In this document: piece after piece, positions 47,430 through 55,972 of the stretch
Position numbering within the stretch: the stretch's first letter is position 1
Layout: each line of letters starts with the position of its first letter
DNA from: Acinetobacter qingfengensis
Lineage (GTDB): Bacteria; Pseudomonadota; Gammaproteobacteria; Pseudomonadales; Moraxellaceae
NCBI RefSeq assembly: GCF_008693185.1
Contig: NZ_VXKN01000001.1
Location: 248,001 to 312,000 of the forward strand
Direction: 5' to 3'
DNA: 64,000 nucleotides
Notes under the pieces: model-generated
Seen by the model: only the letters and a program-made list of their open reading frames with translations
What the model was told of the DNA's origin: nothing
Database searches by the model: none
Program-made: the position numbers and the translations under genes

Positions 47430-48923
47430 ATGAAAAAAAAATTCCTAGATGTCGCCCCGTATCAGTTTATTAAACTTCTACGGCTTTTGAGTTATCTACT
47501 TTTAAGCCTGATTATGCTAGTTAGCAGCGTAACAGAAATAAATATAGAATTCTTCCATTTAGTTGTTATTCCTGTTGCTTTGCTGGTTTTACTTATTGAG
47601 CGATTTTCCTTTTCTAAAATTGAATATCATTATGGAAAAGATATAAGAAATAATATTACATTTTTAAGTGATGTTTTCCTGACAGCTTTATTTATTTCTG
47701 CCATGCACATGGCTTTAATCCCATCAATGACGATTATTGGGGCATTAATTTATTCTGCTATTTTTCGGCAAATTCATTATATTTATATCCTACTTACGCC
47801 AATTATAGGGATCTCAGTTTTTTATATTTCGAGTTTTTTATTATTTGGCTTTGAACCTTATATTAAAAATTCAAGCCTAGAATTAAATGTATTATCTTTA
47901 ATTTCCTTTTTAACTTTTATCGCAATTACCATGTATTACCAGACTTTGAGGATTAGTCAGTTACATGAGAAAAAACTATATTATTTCAATGAAATGAATC
48001 GTTATGTTCATCTAAATAATCAACTCGCACGTTATGCACCGACTCAAGTCTGGCAATCTATTATGCGTGGAGAAATTGAGGCAAAAATTGAATATAAAAG
48101 ACGAAAATTAACGGTATTTTTCTCAGATATTCAGGGGTTTACTGAACTTTCAGATCAGTTGATTCCTGATGATCTGGCTTTTTTATTAAATGACTATCTT
48201 ACACACATGACTGATATAGCCAAACACTATGGCGGAACAATTGATAAATTTATGGGGGATGGAATTTTAATCTTTTTCGGTGACCCAGATAGTCGAGGGA
48301 TCAAGGAAGATGCGATTGCTTGTTTGAATATGGCAGTTGCAATGCGTCAACAAATGCGTGTGCTGCGTGAGCGTTGGATTAAATTGGGTTTTGCATCTTT
48401 GCATATTCGAATGGGAATTGCTACAGGCTATTGTCACGTAGGAAATTATGGTACGTCACATCGTATGGCCTACAGCATTGTAGGACGTGATGCCAATATT
48501 GCTGCACGTTTGCAATCTGCTGCTGATGTTGATCAAATTTTGATTTCTGATGAAACCTTTAATTTGGTGCGAGAACATTTTTTATGTATTAAACATCCAC
48601 CTTTAAAATTAAAAGGAATTTCTGGGTTTATTCAATCTTGGCAGGTGATAGAACATTATCACGATTCAATAGATAAATATCGCCGTTGGTACGATTATGA
48701 GTATAAAGGATTTAATTTACTATTAAATCTGGATAAAACACCAATTTATCAGTATCCAGAACTCATTGATATTATGGAAAAAACGATTGAAAGATTAAAG
48801 CTACAAAGAGATCAAACAGATTTTGATGGGGTTGTGCCATTAAAGCAGGAAGACATTGTTATGATCGATTCAGACCTTCAACTTAAACAACAATTACAAG
48901 ATAAAGAGAAAACCAAACCATAA
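47430..48923 (+). CDS. Membrane-bound class III adenylate/guanylate cyclase
   Basis: The 497-aa protein has about six hydrophobic segments in residues 14-170, then a linker and a class III cyclase domain at about 225-405. Catalytic features visible are the metal Asp in TVFFSDIQGFTELSDQLIPD and the second metal motif with a purine-selecting Lys in GGTIDKFMGDGILIFFG. The SIVGRDANIAARLQ segment supplies the transition-state Asn and Arg. The Lys plus Ser pair favours ATP as substrate, so cAMP is the likely product. It follows the HIT gene by 28 bp. The N-terminal region resembles the integral membrane sensor of CyaB-type cyclases; its signal is unknown. Confidence 0.9.
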   Translation: MKKKFLDVAPYQFIKLLRLLSYLLLSLIMLVSSVTEINIEFFHLVVIPVALLVLLIERFSFSKIEYHYGKDIRNNITFLSDVFLTALFISAMHMALIPSMTIIGALIYSAIFRQIHYIYILLTPIIGISVFYISSFLLFGFEPYIKNSSLELNVLSLISFLTFIAITMYYQTLRISQLHEKKLYYFNEMNRYVHLNNQLARYAPTQVWQSIMRGEIEAKIEYKRRKLTVFFSDIQGFTELSDQLIPDDLAFLLNDYLTHMTDIAKHYGGTIDKFMGDGILIFFGDPDSRGIKEDAIACLNMAVAMRQQMRVLRERWIKLGFASLHIRMGIATGYCHVGNYGTSHRMAYSIVGRDANIAARLQSAADVDQILISDETFNLVREHFLCIKHPPLKLKGISGFIQSWQVIEHYHDSIDKYRRWYDYEYKGFNLLLNLDKTPIYQYPELIDIMEKTIERLKLQRDQTDFDGVVPLKQEDIVMIDSDLQLKQQLQDKEKTKP

Positions 48924-48945
48924 AATTTGGCTTTCAATTTAAAAC

Positions 48946-49284
48946 TTAATGATTTTCTGAAGCATGGTTAATGGTGTATTTCGGAATCTCGACTTCCAGA
49001 TCTTCTTCTTCGATATTAACTTGACAGGATAAACGTGATTCAGGTTCAAGACCCCAGGCACGATCCAATAAATCTGCTTCTACATCATTCATTTCTTCCA
49101 GTTCATAAAAGCCTTTACGGATAATGACGTGACAAGTTGTGCAGGCACATGACATATCACAAGCATGTTCAATTTTAATACCATGCTCAAGTAAGCTTTG
49201 ACAAAGATTACTATTTTTCTCAACTTCAAATTCTGCACCTTCAGGGCAGATTTGTGAATGAGGAAGAACTTTAATACGTGGCAT
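48946..49284 (-). CDS. fdx: Isc [2Fe-2S] ferredoxin
   Basis: This 112-aa adrenodoxin-type ferredoxin is the electron donor in Fe-S cluster assembly. The cluster cysteines are in EHACDMSCACTTCHVII and, further on, SRLSCQVNI. It is last in the isc operon, 3 bp after hscA, and its stop faces the convergent cyclase gene with only 22 bp between them. Confidence 0.96.
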   Translation of the reverse strand: MPRIKVLPHSQICPEGAEFEVEKNSNLCQSLLEHGIKIEHACDMSCACTTCHVIIRKGFYELEEMNDVEADLLDRAWGLEPESRLSCQVNIEEEDLEVEIPKYTINHASENH

Positions 49285-49287
49285 GGC

Positions 49288-51162
49288 TTAGTGATCCTTA
49301 TCTTGGCTGGTGGTTGCCCAGTCATCTACACGAGTACCTTTAAGGGCGTGATCAATATGTCGATTCATTCGCATAGCTGCAAACATATCGCTATAAATTT
49401 TTAGATTCTGCACAGCTTGTTCAATTTTTTCCAGATCATCGCCTTCGATTGTATGTTCAAGAATTTTAACTGCACTATGTAATCGCTGAGATTCTTCAGT
49501 ATTCAATAAAGCTTCATCAATTTGTAATGCCTGCTTTAATGCTTCGATTTCTCGTTGTGCTTCGACTTTAGTTTCTTGTAGATGGCGAGCCAGTTTATCT
49601 TGCTGAGCATATTGAAAACCTTCCAGCAATAAGCGTTCAGTATCTTCAGAAGACAATCCGTATGATGGTTTGATTACAATTTTAGATTGTACACCGGAAG
49701 TTGTTTCTAGCGCAGAAACATTGAGTAAACCATCAGCATCAACCTGAAAAGTAACCTCAATTCGTGCAGCACCTGCAGTCATTGGTGGAATACCACGCAA
49801 TTCGAATTTAGCAAGTGAACGACAGTGTTCGACTAGATCTCTTTCACCCTGTACTACATGAATCAGCATGGCAGTTTGTCCATCCTGATAAGTAGTAAAT
49901 TCCTGACGGCGAGTCACTGGAATTGGTGTATTGCGAGGAATAATGCGTTCAACTAGCCCCCCCATCGTTTCCAAACCTAAGGAAAGGGGGGTAACATCAA
50001 GTAATAGTGTACCATCACTGCTATTACCCACCAATTGATTGGCAGTAATTGCTGCACCTAGTGCCACAACTTCATCAGGATTAATGCTGCATAAAGGTTC
50101 TTTATGAAAAAAATTAGCAACAGCATGTTGTACTGCGGGCGTACGTGTTGAACCACCGACCAGAATGACCGCTTGAATTTGTTCAGTTTTAAGCTTTGCA
50201 TCACGTAATACGCGTTGGCATACTTGCAAACTGCGATCAGTAACAGGTTGAATAATTTGTTGAAGTAAGTCTTGGGTCAATGTTAAGTGATGCGTATTAA
50301 AGATTAAATTTACTGTATTTTCAGTAGTTAACTGCTCTTTGGCTGCCTTTGCAAGCTGCATTAATTCAGTGTGTTGTTGATTAGAAAGACTTTCCAGAGA
50401 AAATTGCTGTTTGGCATACTTGACGATTAACCGATCAATATCATCACCACCTAAAGCAGTATGACCGCCTGTAGCCAATACTTCAAACACGCCTTTTGAA
50501 AAGCGTAATATTGAAATATCAAAAGTACCTCCACCTAGATCATAGATCGCAAAATTTTGGTCTTGTTGAAGTTGGGTATTTTGATCTAGTCCATAGGCAA
50601 TGGCCGCAGCAGTCGGCTCATTCAGTAAACGTAAAACATTTAAACCTGCAAGCTGCGCTGCATCGCGTGTAGCTTGTCGTTGTGCTTCATCAAAATAGGC
50701 CGGAACCGTGATGACTGCACCGGTAATATCATGGACCAAGTTTTGTTCAGCACGATGTTTTAATGCTGCAAGAATATGTGCTGAGATTTCAACTGGTGTT
50801 TTATTTCCCTGGGATGTCACAAAACTTGGCATGTCCTGATCAGAACCTTCAAGCTGATAGGGATGTTGAAAACGAATATCTGCTCTGGAACGTCCCATAA
50901 AACGTTTTACAGAGACAATGGTGTTGCTGGCATCTTGATTGATAAAAGTTTTAGCTGCTAAACCTACAATTACATCATTTTCAGCAAAATGTACGACTGA
51001 AGGCAGCAAACTATGTTGTTGATGATCTTTTAATATGCTAGGTGTCCCTGAGCGCACTGTTGCAACTAAAGAGTTTGTCGTGCCTAAGTCAATACCAATA
51101 CCTACACGATGTTCGTGAGGATTACTGGATTGGCCGGGTTCCGCAATTTGCAATAAAGCCAT
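49288..51162 (-). CDS. hscA: Fe-S assembly Hsp70 chaperone HscA
   Basis: The 624-aa specialised Hsp70 releases clusters from IscU together with HscB. The nucleotide-binding domain starts [16 protein letters not shown] (about 21-36). [20 protein letters not shown] and [20 protein letters not shown] follow. The substrate-binding domain starts after [17 protein letters not shown], and the helical lid is short, as in the HscA branch. It lies between hscB (20 bp upstream) and fdx (3 bp downstream). Confidence 0.97.
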   Translation of the reverse strand: MALLQIAEPGQSSNPHEHRVGIGIDLGTTNSLVATVRSGTPSILKDHQQHSLLPSVVHFAENDVIVGLAAKTFINQDASNTIVSVKRFMGRSRADIRFQHPYQLEGSDQDMPSFVTSQGNKTPVEISAHILAALKHRAEQNLVHDITGAVITVPAYFDEAQRQATRDAAQLAGLNVLRLLNEPTAAAIAYGLDQNTQLQQDQNFAIYDLGGGTFDISILRFSKGVFEVLATGGHTALGGDDIDRLIVKYAKQQFSLESLSNQQHTELMQLAKAAKEQLTTENTVNLIFNTHHLTLTQDLLQQIIQPVTDRSLQVCQRVLRDAKLKTEQIQAVILVGGSTRTPAVQHAVANFFHKEPLCSINPDEVVALGAAITANQLVGNSSDGTLLLDVTPLSLGLETMGGLVERIIPRNTPIPVTRRQEFTTYQDGQTAMLIHVVQGERDLVEHCRSLAKFELRGIPPMTAGAARIEVTFQVDADGLLNVSALETTSGVQSKIVIKPSYGLSSEDTERLLLEGFQYAQQDKLARHLQETKVEAQREIEALKQALQIDEALLNTEESQRLHSAVKILEHTIEGDDLEKIEQAVQNLKIYSDMFAAMRMNRHIDHALKGTRVDDWATTSQDKDH

Positions 51163-51182
51163 AAAGGAGTCCGTAGTAAAAA

Positions 51183-51704
51183 TTAAAAATCATCATCCAA
51201 TGTTGAAAACTGATCGTCATCGAACAGCTTGTCTTCAGCTTTGTCTATGTCTGCAAGGACATGACGAAAGAAACGTAATTTACGCACCGTATCGCGTGCT
51301 TCACTCCAATCCTGTGCTGAAAAATCCAGCTTAAATTCGCGGATTAGACTGTCAACCCATTGTTGAATTTCTTCACGCAATTGTTGTAATTGTTCTACAG
51401 TATTTGCTTCGTCTAGTTGTTCACGCATATCTAGAGCAGATTGTAAAAATTCAAAGTCATGAATAGATTGCTCCAGACCTGCATCCTGTTTTTGTAATTT
51501 TAAAAGGTAAGCTGCACGACTATCAATCTGCTTCAGCATGGTATAGGCTTGATTGATTTCACTTGATTCTGTGACAGCCTGTTCAATATTATCTTGATTA
51601 TGATCAGGATGATATTGCTGCTGTAGTGCCAGAAATTTAGTTTTTAAAGCATCAAGATCAAGATCCAGGCTAGGCTCCAGATCAAACAAATCAAAATAAG
51701 TCAT
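51183..51704 (-). CDS. hscB: Fe-S assembly J-type co-chaperone HscB
   Basis: The 173-aa J-protein delivers IscU to HscA. The N-terminal J domain (about 1-70) contains the HPD motif in [11 protein letters not shown]. The C-terminal three-helix IscU-binding domain follows ([20 protein letters not shown]). It begins the distal part of the isc operon, after a hairpin that separates it from iscA. Confidence 0.96.
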   Translation of the reverse strand: MTYFDLFDLEPSLDLDLDALKTKFLALQQQYHPDHNQDNIEQAVTESSEINQAYTMLKQIDSRAAYLLKLQKQDAGLEQSIHDFEFLQSALDMREQLDEANTVEQLQQLREEIQQWVDSLIREFKLDFSAQDWSEARDTVRKLRFFRHVLADIDKAEDKLFDDDQFSTLDDDF

Positions 51705-51733
51705 AGCGGAATTTCTGATTAATGAATGAAAGA

Positions 51734-51758
51734 AAAGCCAACAAAATTTATTGGCTTT
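51734..51758 (-). terminator. Internal terminator-like hairpin between iscA and hscB
   Basis: AAAGCCAA and TTGGCTTT pair perfectly around a 9-nt loop. On the minus strand the stem is followed by TTCTTTC-type U-rich sequence. It lies between the iscA stop and the hscB start, so it probably reduces read-through into hscBA-fdx. Confidence 0.65.
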
Positions 51759-51779
51759 GTCTAGATAAGAATCTGGCAG

Positions 51780-52100
51780 TTATACAGTGAATGATTCACC
51801 ACAGCCACATTCACCTTTTTGATTCGGATTATTAAATTCAAAGCCTTCATTGAGACCATTTTTAATATAATCCATTTCCAGTCCATCAATATAGACTAGA
51901 CTTTTAGGATCAACAAAAACCTTAACACCATGATTTTCGTAGACTTCATCATGTGGATCAGCTTCATCTACAAATTCAAGCACATAGGCTAAACCTGAAC
52001 AACCAGAAGTTTTGATACCAATGCGAATACCTTCACCTTTGCCACGATTAGCCAGAAAATTAGCAACATGCTGTGCGGCGCTTTCAGTCAAATGAATCAT
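51780..52100 (-). CDS. iscA: A-type Fe-S carrier IscA
   Basis: This 106-aa carrier has the three cluster cysteines in [17 protein letters not shown] and the C-terminal GECGCGESF. It shuttles iron or clusters from IscU to target proteins. It follows iscU by 42 bp in the isc operon. Confidence 0.96.
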   Translation of the reverse strand: MIHLTESAAQHVANFLANRGKGEGIRIGIKTSGCSGLAYVLEFVDEADPHDEVYENHGVKVFVDPKSLVYIDGLEMDYIKNGLNEGFEFNNPNQKGECGCGESFTV

Positions 52101-52142
52101 ACAATTCTCCTAAATAGTTGCTAATTATCTGTAACAGGCAAT

Positions 52143-52526
52143 TTATTTTGCCCGTTTGTTACGGTAATCATCAATCGCAGCTTTAATTGCATCTTCAGCT
52201 AAAACAGAGCAGTGAACTTTAACTGGTGGTAATGCTAATTCTTGCGCAATATCAAGATTCTTGATTGCTTGAGCCTCGTCCAGTGTTTTGCCTTTTAGCC
52301 ATTCCGTAACGAGCGAGCTTGATGCAATTGCCGAGCCACAACCATAGGTTTTAAAACGCGCTTCTTCAATGACACCGTTATCATTTACTTGAATTTGTAA
52401 ACGCATAACATCGCCACATGCCGGCGCACCCACCATTCCTGTACCCACATTTTCAGCGTTTTTATCTAAAACACCTACGTTACGCGGGTTTTCATAATGG
52501 TCAATTACTTTATCACTATATGCCAT
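52143..52526 (-). CDS. iscU: Fe-S scaffold protein IscU
   Basis: On this 127-aa scaffold new clusters are built. The ligand cysteines are in GAPACGDVMRL, KTYGCGSAIASSSLV and VHCSVLAEDAIKAA. LPPVKVHC includes the LPPVK peptide recognised by HscA. It is directly downstream of iscS in the operon. Confidence 0.98.
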   Translation of the reverse strand: MAYSDKVIDHYENPRNVGVLDKNAENVGTGMVGAPACGDVMRLQIQVNDNGVIEEARFKTYGCGSAIASSSLVTEWLKGKTLDEAQAIKNLDIAQELALPPVKVHCSVLAEDAIKAAIDDYRNKRAK

Positions 52527-52594
52527 GATGCTTCTCCATACCTCGGGGTCAGCTAATATTTAAATAAGGGTGAAAATGCATAAATTCAAGTGAA

Positions 52595-53812
52595 TTAGTG
52601 CTCAGCCCATTCCACTTTTGAAAAATCAACACCTTCTTTGAACATATCCCAAAGTGGTGAAAGTTCACGTAATTTTGCTACAGCTGTTTTGGTTACTTCA
52701 ATCACGTGATCAATATCAGCCTCAGTCGTATAGTGACCAAAACTAAAACGGATTGAACTATGTGCCAATTCATCTGATAGACCCAAAGCGCGTAATACAT
52801 ACGAAGGTTCTAATGTAGCAGAAGTACATGCAGAACCACTAGATACTGCAATGTCTTTTAAAGCCATCATTAAAGATTCACCTTCTACAAAGTTAAAGCT
52901 AACATTTAAATAGTTGGCTACGTTCTGAGTAGGGTGACCATTTAAATAAACTTCTTCCATTTCGGACAAACCATTCCAGAGTCTGTCACGTAATTGGCGA
53001 ATACGTTGTTGTTCGGCTTGCATGGTTTTGCCGGCAACTTCAAAAGCATGTCCCATACCAACAATTTGATGGGTTGCCAGTGTGCCAGAACGCATACCAC
53101 GTTCATGACCACCGCCATGAATTAAAGCTTTTAAACGTACACGTGGGCTACGGCGTACATATAGTGCGCCAATGCCTTTAGGTCCATAAACCTTGTGACC
53201 GGAAAAACTCATGAGATCAACCTTGATTTTACTTAAGTCAATGTCAATTTTCCCGGCAGCCTGTGCAGCGTCAACATGCAAAAAAGTTTTATTGGCACGA
53301 GTGAGTTCACCAATTGCTTCGACATCAGTAACCGTACCCAATTCGTTATTTACCATCATTAATGAAACAAGAATGGTGTCTGGACGTAATGCTTCCTGTA
53401 CCTTTTCAGGAGAAATTAAGCCAGTACGTGGTTCAGGTTCAATATAGGTAATTTCAAATCCTTCAGTTTCTAAATAACGGCAGGTATCTAGAACTGCTTT
53501 ATGCTCAATTTTGGAGGTAATGATATGTTTACCTTTATTTTTATAGAATTGAGCCACACCAATTAAGGCCAGATTATCGGATTCAGTTGCACCAGATGTC
53601 CAAACGATTTCCCGTGGATCTGCTTTGATTAGATCTGCAACCTGTTGGCGCGCATCTTCAACGGCTTCTTCAGCACGCCAACCGTATGCATGTGAACGAG
53701 ATGCCGGATTACCAAAATTACCTTCAAACGTCAGGCAATTCATCATTGACTCGGCAATTTCAGGAAGAACAGGGGTTGTCGCAGCATAATCAAGATAAAT
53801 TGGGAGCTTCAT
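52595..53812 (-). CDS. iscS: Cysteine desulfurase IscS
   Basis: The 405-aa PLP enzyme supplies sulfur for clusters and tRNA thiolation. The PLP Lys lies in [20 protein letters not shown]. The mobile-loop catalytic Cys lies in [20 protein letters not shown]. The IscU-contacting C-terminus is complete ([20 protein letters not shown]). The iscR stop lies 1 bp upstream of its ATG. Confidence 0.98.
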   Translation of the reverse strand: MKLPIYLDYAATTPVLPEIAESMMNCLTFEGNFGNPASRSHAYGWRAEEAVEDARQQVADLIKADPREIVWTSGATESDNLALIGVAQFYKNKGKHIITSKIEHKAVLDTCRYLETEGFEITYIEPEPRTGLISPEKVQEALRPDTILVSLMMVNNELGTVTDVEAIGELTRANKTFLHVDAAQAAGKIDIDLSKIKVDLMSFSGHKVYGPKGIGALYVRRSPRVRLKALIHGGGHERGMRSGTLATHQIVGMGHAFEVAGKTMQAEQQRIRQLRDRLWNGLSEMEEVYLNGHPTQNVANYLNVSFNFVEGESLMMALKDIAVSSGSACTSATLEPSYVLRALGLSDELAHSSIRFSFGHYTTEADIDHVIEVTKTAVAKLRELSPLWDMFKEGVDFSKVEWAEH

Positions 53813-53813
53813 T

Positions 53814-54287
53814 TTAGATTGTTCCTGTAACCGATAAAGAGGCTAGATCATCAAGTGATGATTGGCGTAATGCAACTGTCTGAACATTATCACGTTCAAT
53901 TAGATCAGCAAGCGTAATGCGTTCAAGATAACTTTCAATATGATTGGAAAGGTCATGCCACAAATCATGTGTCAAACACATTGCACCATTTTGACAATTT
54001 CCTTGATGATCACAGCGTGTTGCGTCAACAGTTTCGTTAACAGCTTCAATAATTGCCAGAACAGTAATGGTTTTTGCTGGGCGAGCAAGGTGGTAACCAC
54101 CATTTGCACCACGAACACTTGCAACAAGCTGCTTTCGTTTTAATTTGGAAAATAATTGCTCTAAATAAGCAACAGAAATTGTCTGTCTTGCAGCAATTTC
54201 GGCTAAAGTAATCGTTTGGTCTGGTGGCTGAAGTGCTAAATCCAACATTGCAGTCACAGCATAACGACCGCGTGTAGTAAGACGCAT
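53814..54287 (-). CDS. iscR: Fe-S cluster-sensing repressor IscR
   Basis: This 157-aa Rrf2-family regulator starts [21 protein letters not shown] chose the ATG at 54287; a frame from 54356 adds 23 unrelated residues that run back into the promoter. A winged helix-turn-helix covers about 1-75. The [2Fe-2S] ligands Cys92, Cys98, Cys104 and His107 all fall at the E. coli positions ([20 protein letters not shown]). It represses the isc operon when clusters are plentiful; a matching site lies over the promoter. Confidence 0.97.
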   Translation of the reverse strand: MRLTTRGRYAVTAMLDLALQPPDQTITLAEIAARQTISVAYLEQLFSKLKRKQLVASVRGANGGYHLARPAKTITVLAIIEAVNETVDATRCDHQGNCQNGAMCLTHDLWHDLSNHIESYLERITLADLIERDNVQTVALRQSSLDDLASLSVTGTI

Positions 54288-54326
54288 AATCCAATCTACA
54301 GTTAAGCAAACAAATGCGATAGAGTG

Positions 54327-54360
54327 ATTATACTTAAATCCGACTAATTTAGTCAACTTT
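54327..54360 (-). promoter_or_regulatory. isc operon promoter with type 1 IscR site
   Basis: On the minus strand TTGACT (-35) is followed after 18 bases by a perfect TATAAT (54332-54327), about 40 bp before the iscR ATG. The 25 bp at 54360-54336 fit the E. coli type 1 IscR motif. Both GACT and AGTC half-cores are intact with the right spacing, and two or three edge positions differ. The motif covers the -35, so IscR binding would block polymerase. Confidence 0.75.
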
Positions 54361-54394
54361 ATTTGTGCTGCTGAACTTATTAAAGTTTAATATT

Positions 54395-55051
54395 TTATTG
54401 ATTCAGATTATAGCAAATTACACTAATTAAGGAAATGATTAAGGCTAAAATAATTGTCCAGTACAAGTAGGTCATCATTTTATGTTTACGTTGTAACCTT
54501 TTTAAATCGTAGCGATAAGATTTCACTTTAATTTGTAATTTGGTAATTTCTTGACGTTGTAATTCTATATGTTGGGTCAAGTTTTGAATGCTATATCTTG
54601 ATGGTTTTGTTTGCGTATTGGCTGAGCTAAGCCAATAACGCCAATCAGAAATCACCGCAGATAAACTGATACTTCCCAATAATAACCGAAAATCCTTATG
54701 CAGTTCATCATGACCTTTGAGTTGAAGGCGACGAATACTTTTCTTATTACCAGTAAATAAAATTTTGATTAAATCGATTGTTGATGCTGTGATAACAATA
54801 TCTGCTTGAGTCATTCCCTCAGGTTTTTCAAGGTCAAATAATACACCACGCTGATCAAAACTGACATAAAACTGTCCACTGGGTAAGTATACGTTAAACT
54901 GTAGGCTAACTTTGTGCTCAAAGAAATCTTTGGCATGGATTCTAGATAAACGATCATTTTTTAAGACAAAAGTTAAGCTTGTCTCTAAAAAAATCATAAT
55001 TAGAGATTGCATTAGATGTGGAGAGTTTTTGTCTTGTTGTTGATCATTCAT
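54395..55051 (-). CDS. SCP2-domain protein with coiled coil and C-terminal membrane anchor (UbiJ-like layout)
   Basis: This 218-aa protein starts at the ATG at 55051; the frame runs on to 55135 without a better start. Residues about 10-125 resemble an SCP2 sterol/lipid-binding domain (FNVYLPSGQFYVSFDQRGVL, TIDLIKILFTGNKKSIRRLQ). A coiled coil follows at about 160-190 (LQRQEITKLQIKVKSYRYDL) and one membrane span at about 193-214. UbiJ has the SCP2 plus coiled-coil order, but the terminal anchor and the location next to isc are different, so I do not call it ubiJ. A lipid- or quinone-related role is a guess. Confidence 0.65.
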   Translation of the reverse strand: MNDQQQDKNSPHLMQSLIMIFLETSLTFVLKNDRLSRIHAKDFFEHKVSLQFNVYLPSGQFYVSFDQRGVLFDLEKPEGMTQADIVITASTIDLIKILFTGNKKSIRRLQLKGHDELHKDFRLLLGSISLSAVISDWRYWLSSANTQTKPSRYSIQNLTQHIELQRQEITKLQIKVKSYRYDLKRLQRKHKMMTYLYWTIILALIISLISVICYNLNQ

Positions 55052-55447
55052 AAACGAGAAAAACCTTTTTTTGGCTGCATGCTGTAGGAAAGAAAGCCTG
55101 ACATTTAAGAGGATGAAGCCTAGTGGTGTCAACACTACAATGAATTTTTAGCATTATTGGCAAAAATCATATAACGTATTCAATGACTGTTTAGTCAAAT
55201 TTAACAATTTAGAAGAATTTTTTTTAACGCTGGATTGCTGTCTTGGTTACGAATGAAAAGTATATAGGTTGAAACAGTAGAAAATATAGGAATAACCTTA
55301 TCCATTGCCTGATATTGCAAGGGTTCTGCAATGATTATAGCAACATTATAATTTGCCAACTCACAATATGATTGATTAAAAAATATGCAAAATAGAGTAA
55401 AAAATCCATTATCCGTAGAAATTTTGGGTAAAACCGTCACCCTGCTA
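55052..55447. other. Intergenic region upstream of the hupB promoter
   Basis: There is no convincing gene. A minus-strand GTG frame (55201-55440) and a plus-strand 41-codon frame (55385-55510) exist, but neither has a ribosome site and the latter overlaps the hupB promoter. Confidence 0.5.
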
Positions 55448-55476
55448 TTGCCTTATGTGAAAGGCATTGCTATAAA
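55448..55476 (+). promoter_or_regulatory. hupB promoter (sigma70 type)
   Basis: TTGCCT (55448-55453) and TATAAA (55471-55476) are separated by exactly 17 bases, about 68 bp before the hupB ATG. Confidence 0.6.
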
Positions 55477-55543
55477 GGCTGCTAAGGCAAGTAGAAGATT
55501 TTTACCTTAGGTATTCAAACTATCAAATCAGAGGATGTTTTGC

Positions 55544-55816
55544 ATGAATAAATCAGAATTAATTGATGCGATTGCTTCAAAAGGGGGCTTAACTAAAGTT
55601 GATGCTGCTAAAGCTTTGGACGCAACAATTGAAGCTATTACCGATGCATTAAAAGCAGATGATACAGTCACTTTGGTAGGCTTCGGATCATTTAGCGTGA
55701 AGGAACGTGCTGCACGTACTGGTCGTAACCCTAAAACTGGTGAAGAATTAAAAATTGCTGCAAGCAAAGTACCGAGCTTCAAAGCTGGGAAAGGTCTTAA
55801 AGACGCAGTTGCATAA
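55544..55816 (+). CDS. hupB: DNA-binding protein HU (beta type)
   Basis: The 90-aa nucleoid protein starts [20 protein letters not shown]. The ATG at 55544 has GAGG nine bases upstream; the ATG at 55535 lies too near that site. The DNA-wrapping beta arm is visible as [20 protein letters not shown], followed by the C-terminal [14 protein letters not shown] bends DNA and compacts the nucleoid. ppiD follows, as in E. coli. Confidence 0.97.
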   Translation: MNKSELIDAIASKGGLTKVDAAKALDATIEAITDALKADDTVTLVGFGSFSVKERAARTGRNPKTGEELKIAASKVPSFKAGKGLKDAVA

Positions 55817-55833
55817 TAGATTATGTAACTTTG

Positions 55834-55858
55834 ACGCGCCAATACTGGCGCGTTTTTT
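55834..55858 (+). terminator. Rho-independent terminator of hupB
   Basis: ACGCGCCA and TGGCGCGT pair perfectly around ATAC and are followed by six T, 17 bp after the stop. Confidence 0.93.
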
Positions 55859-55972
55859 CTATATGGTATCGCTGATATTATATCTATATAACATGTGATC
55901 AACAGATAAAACACTTGTCATTACTGGATTTTCGGCTAGTATTCTTTGGTTAAATAATTTCTTGGAAGATTT

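Noticed and set aside
55201..55440. 79-aa minus-strand frame upstream of hupB
   Set aside because: It begins at a GTG without a usable ribosome site and has no recognised motif; left as unproven.
55385..55510. 41-codon plus-strand frame (ends AAKASRRFLP)
   Set aside because: It looks mildly protein-like but has no ribosome site and overlaps the well-formed hupB promoter at 55448-55476.
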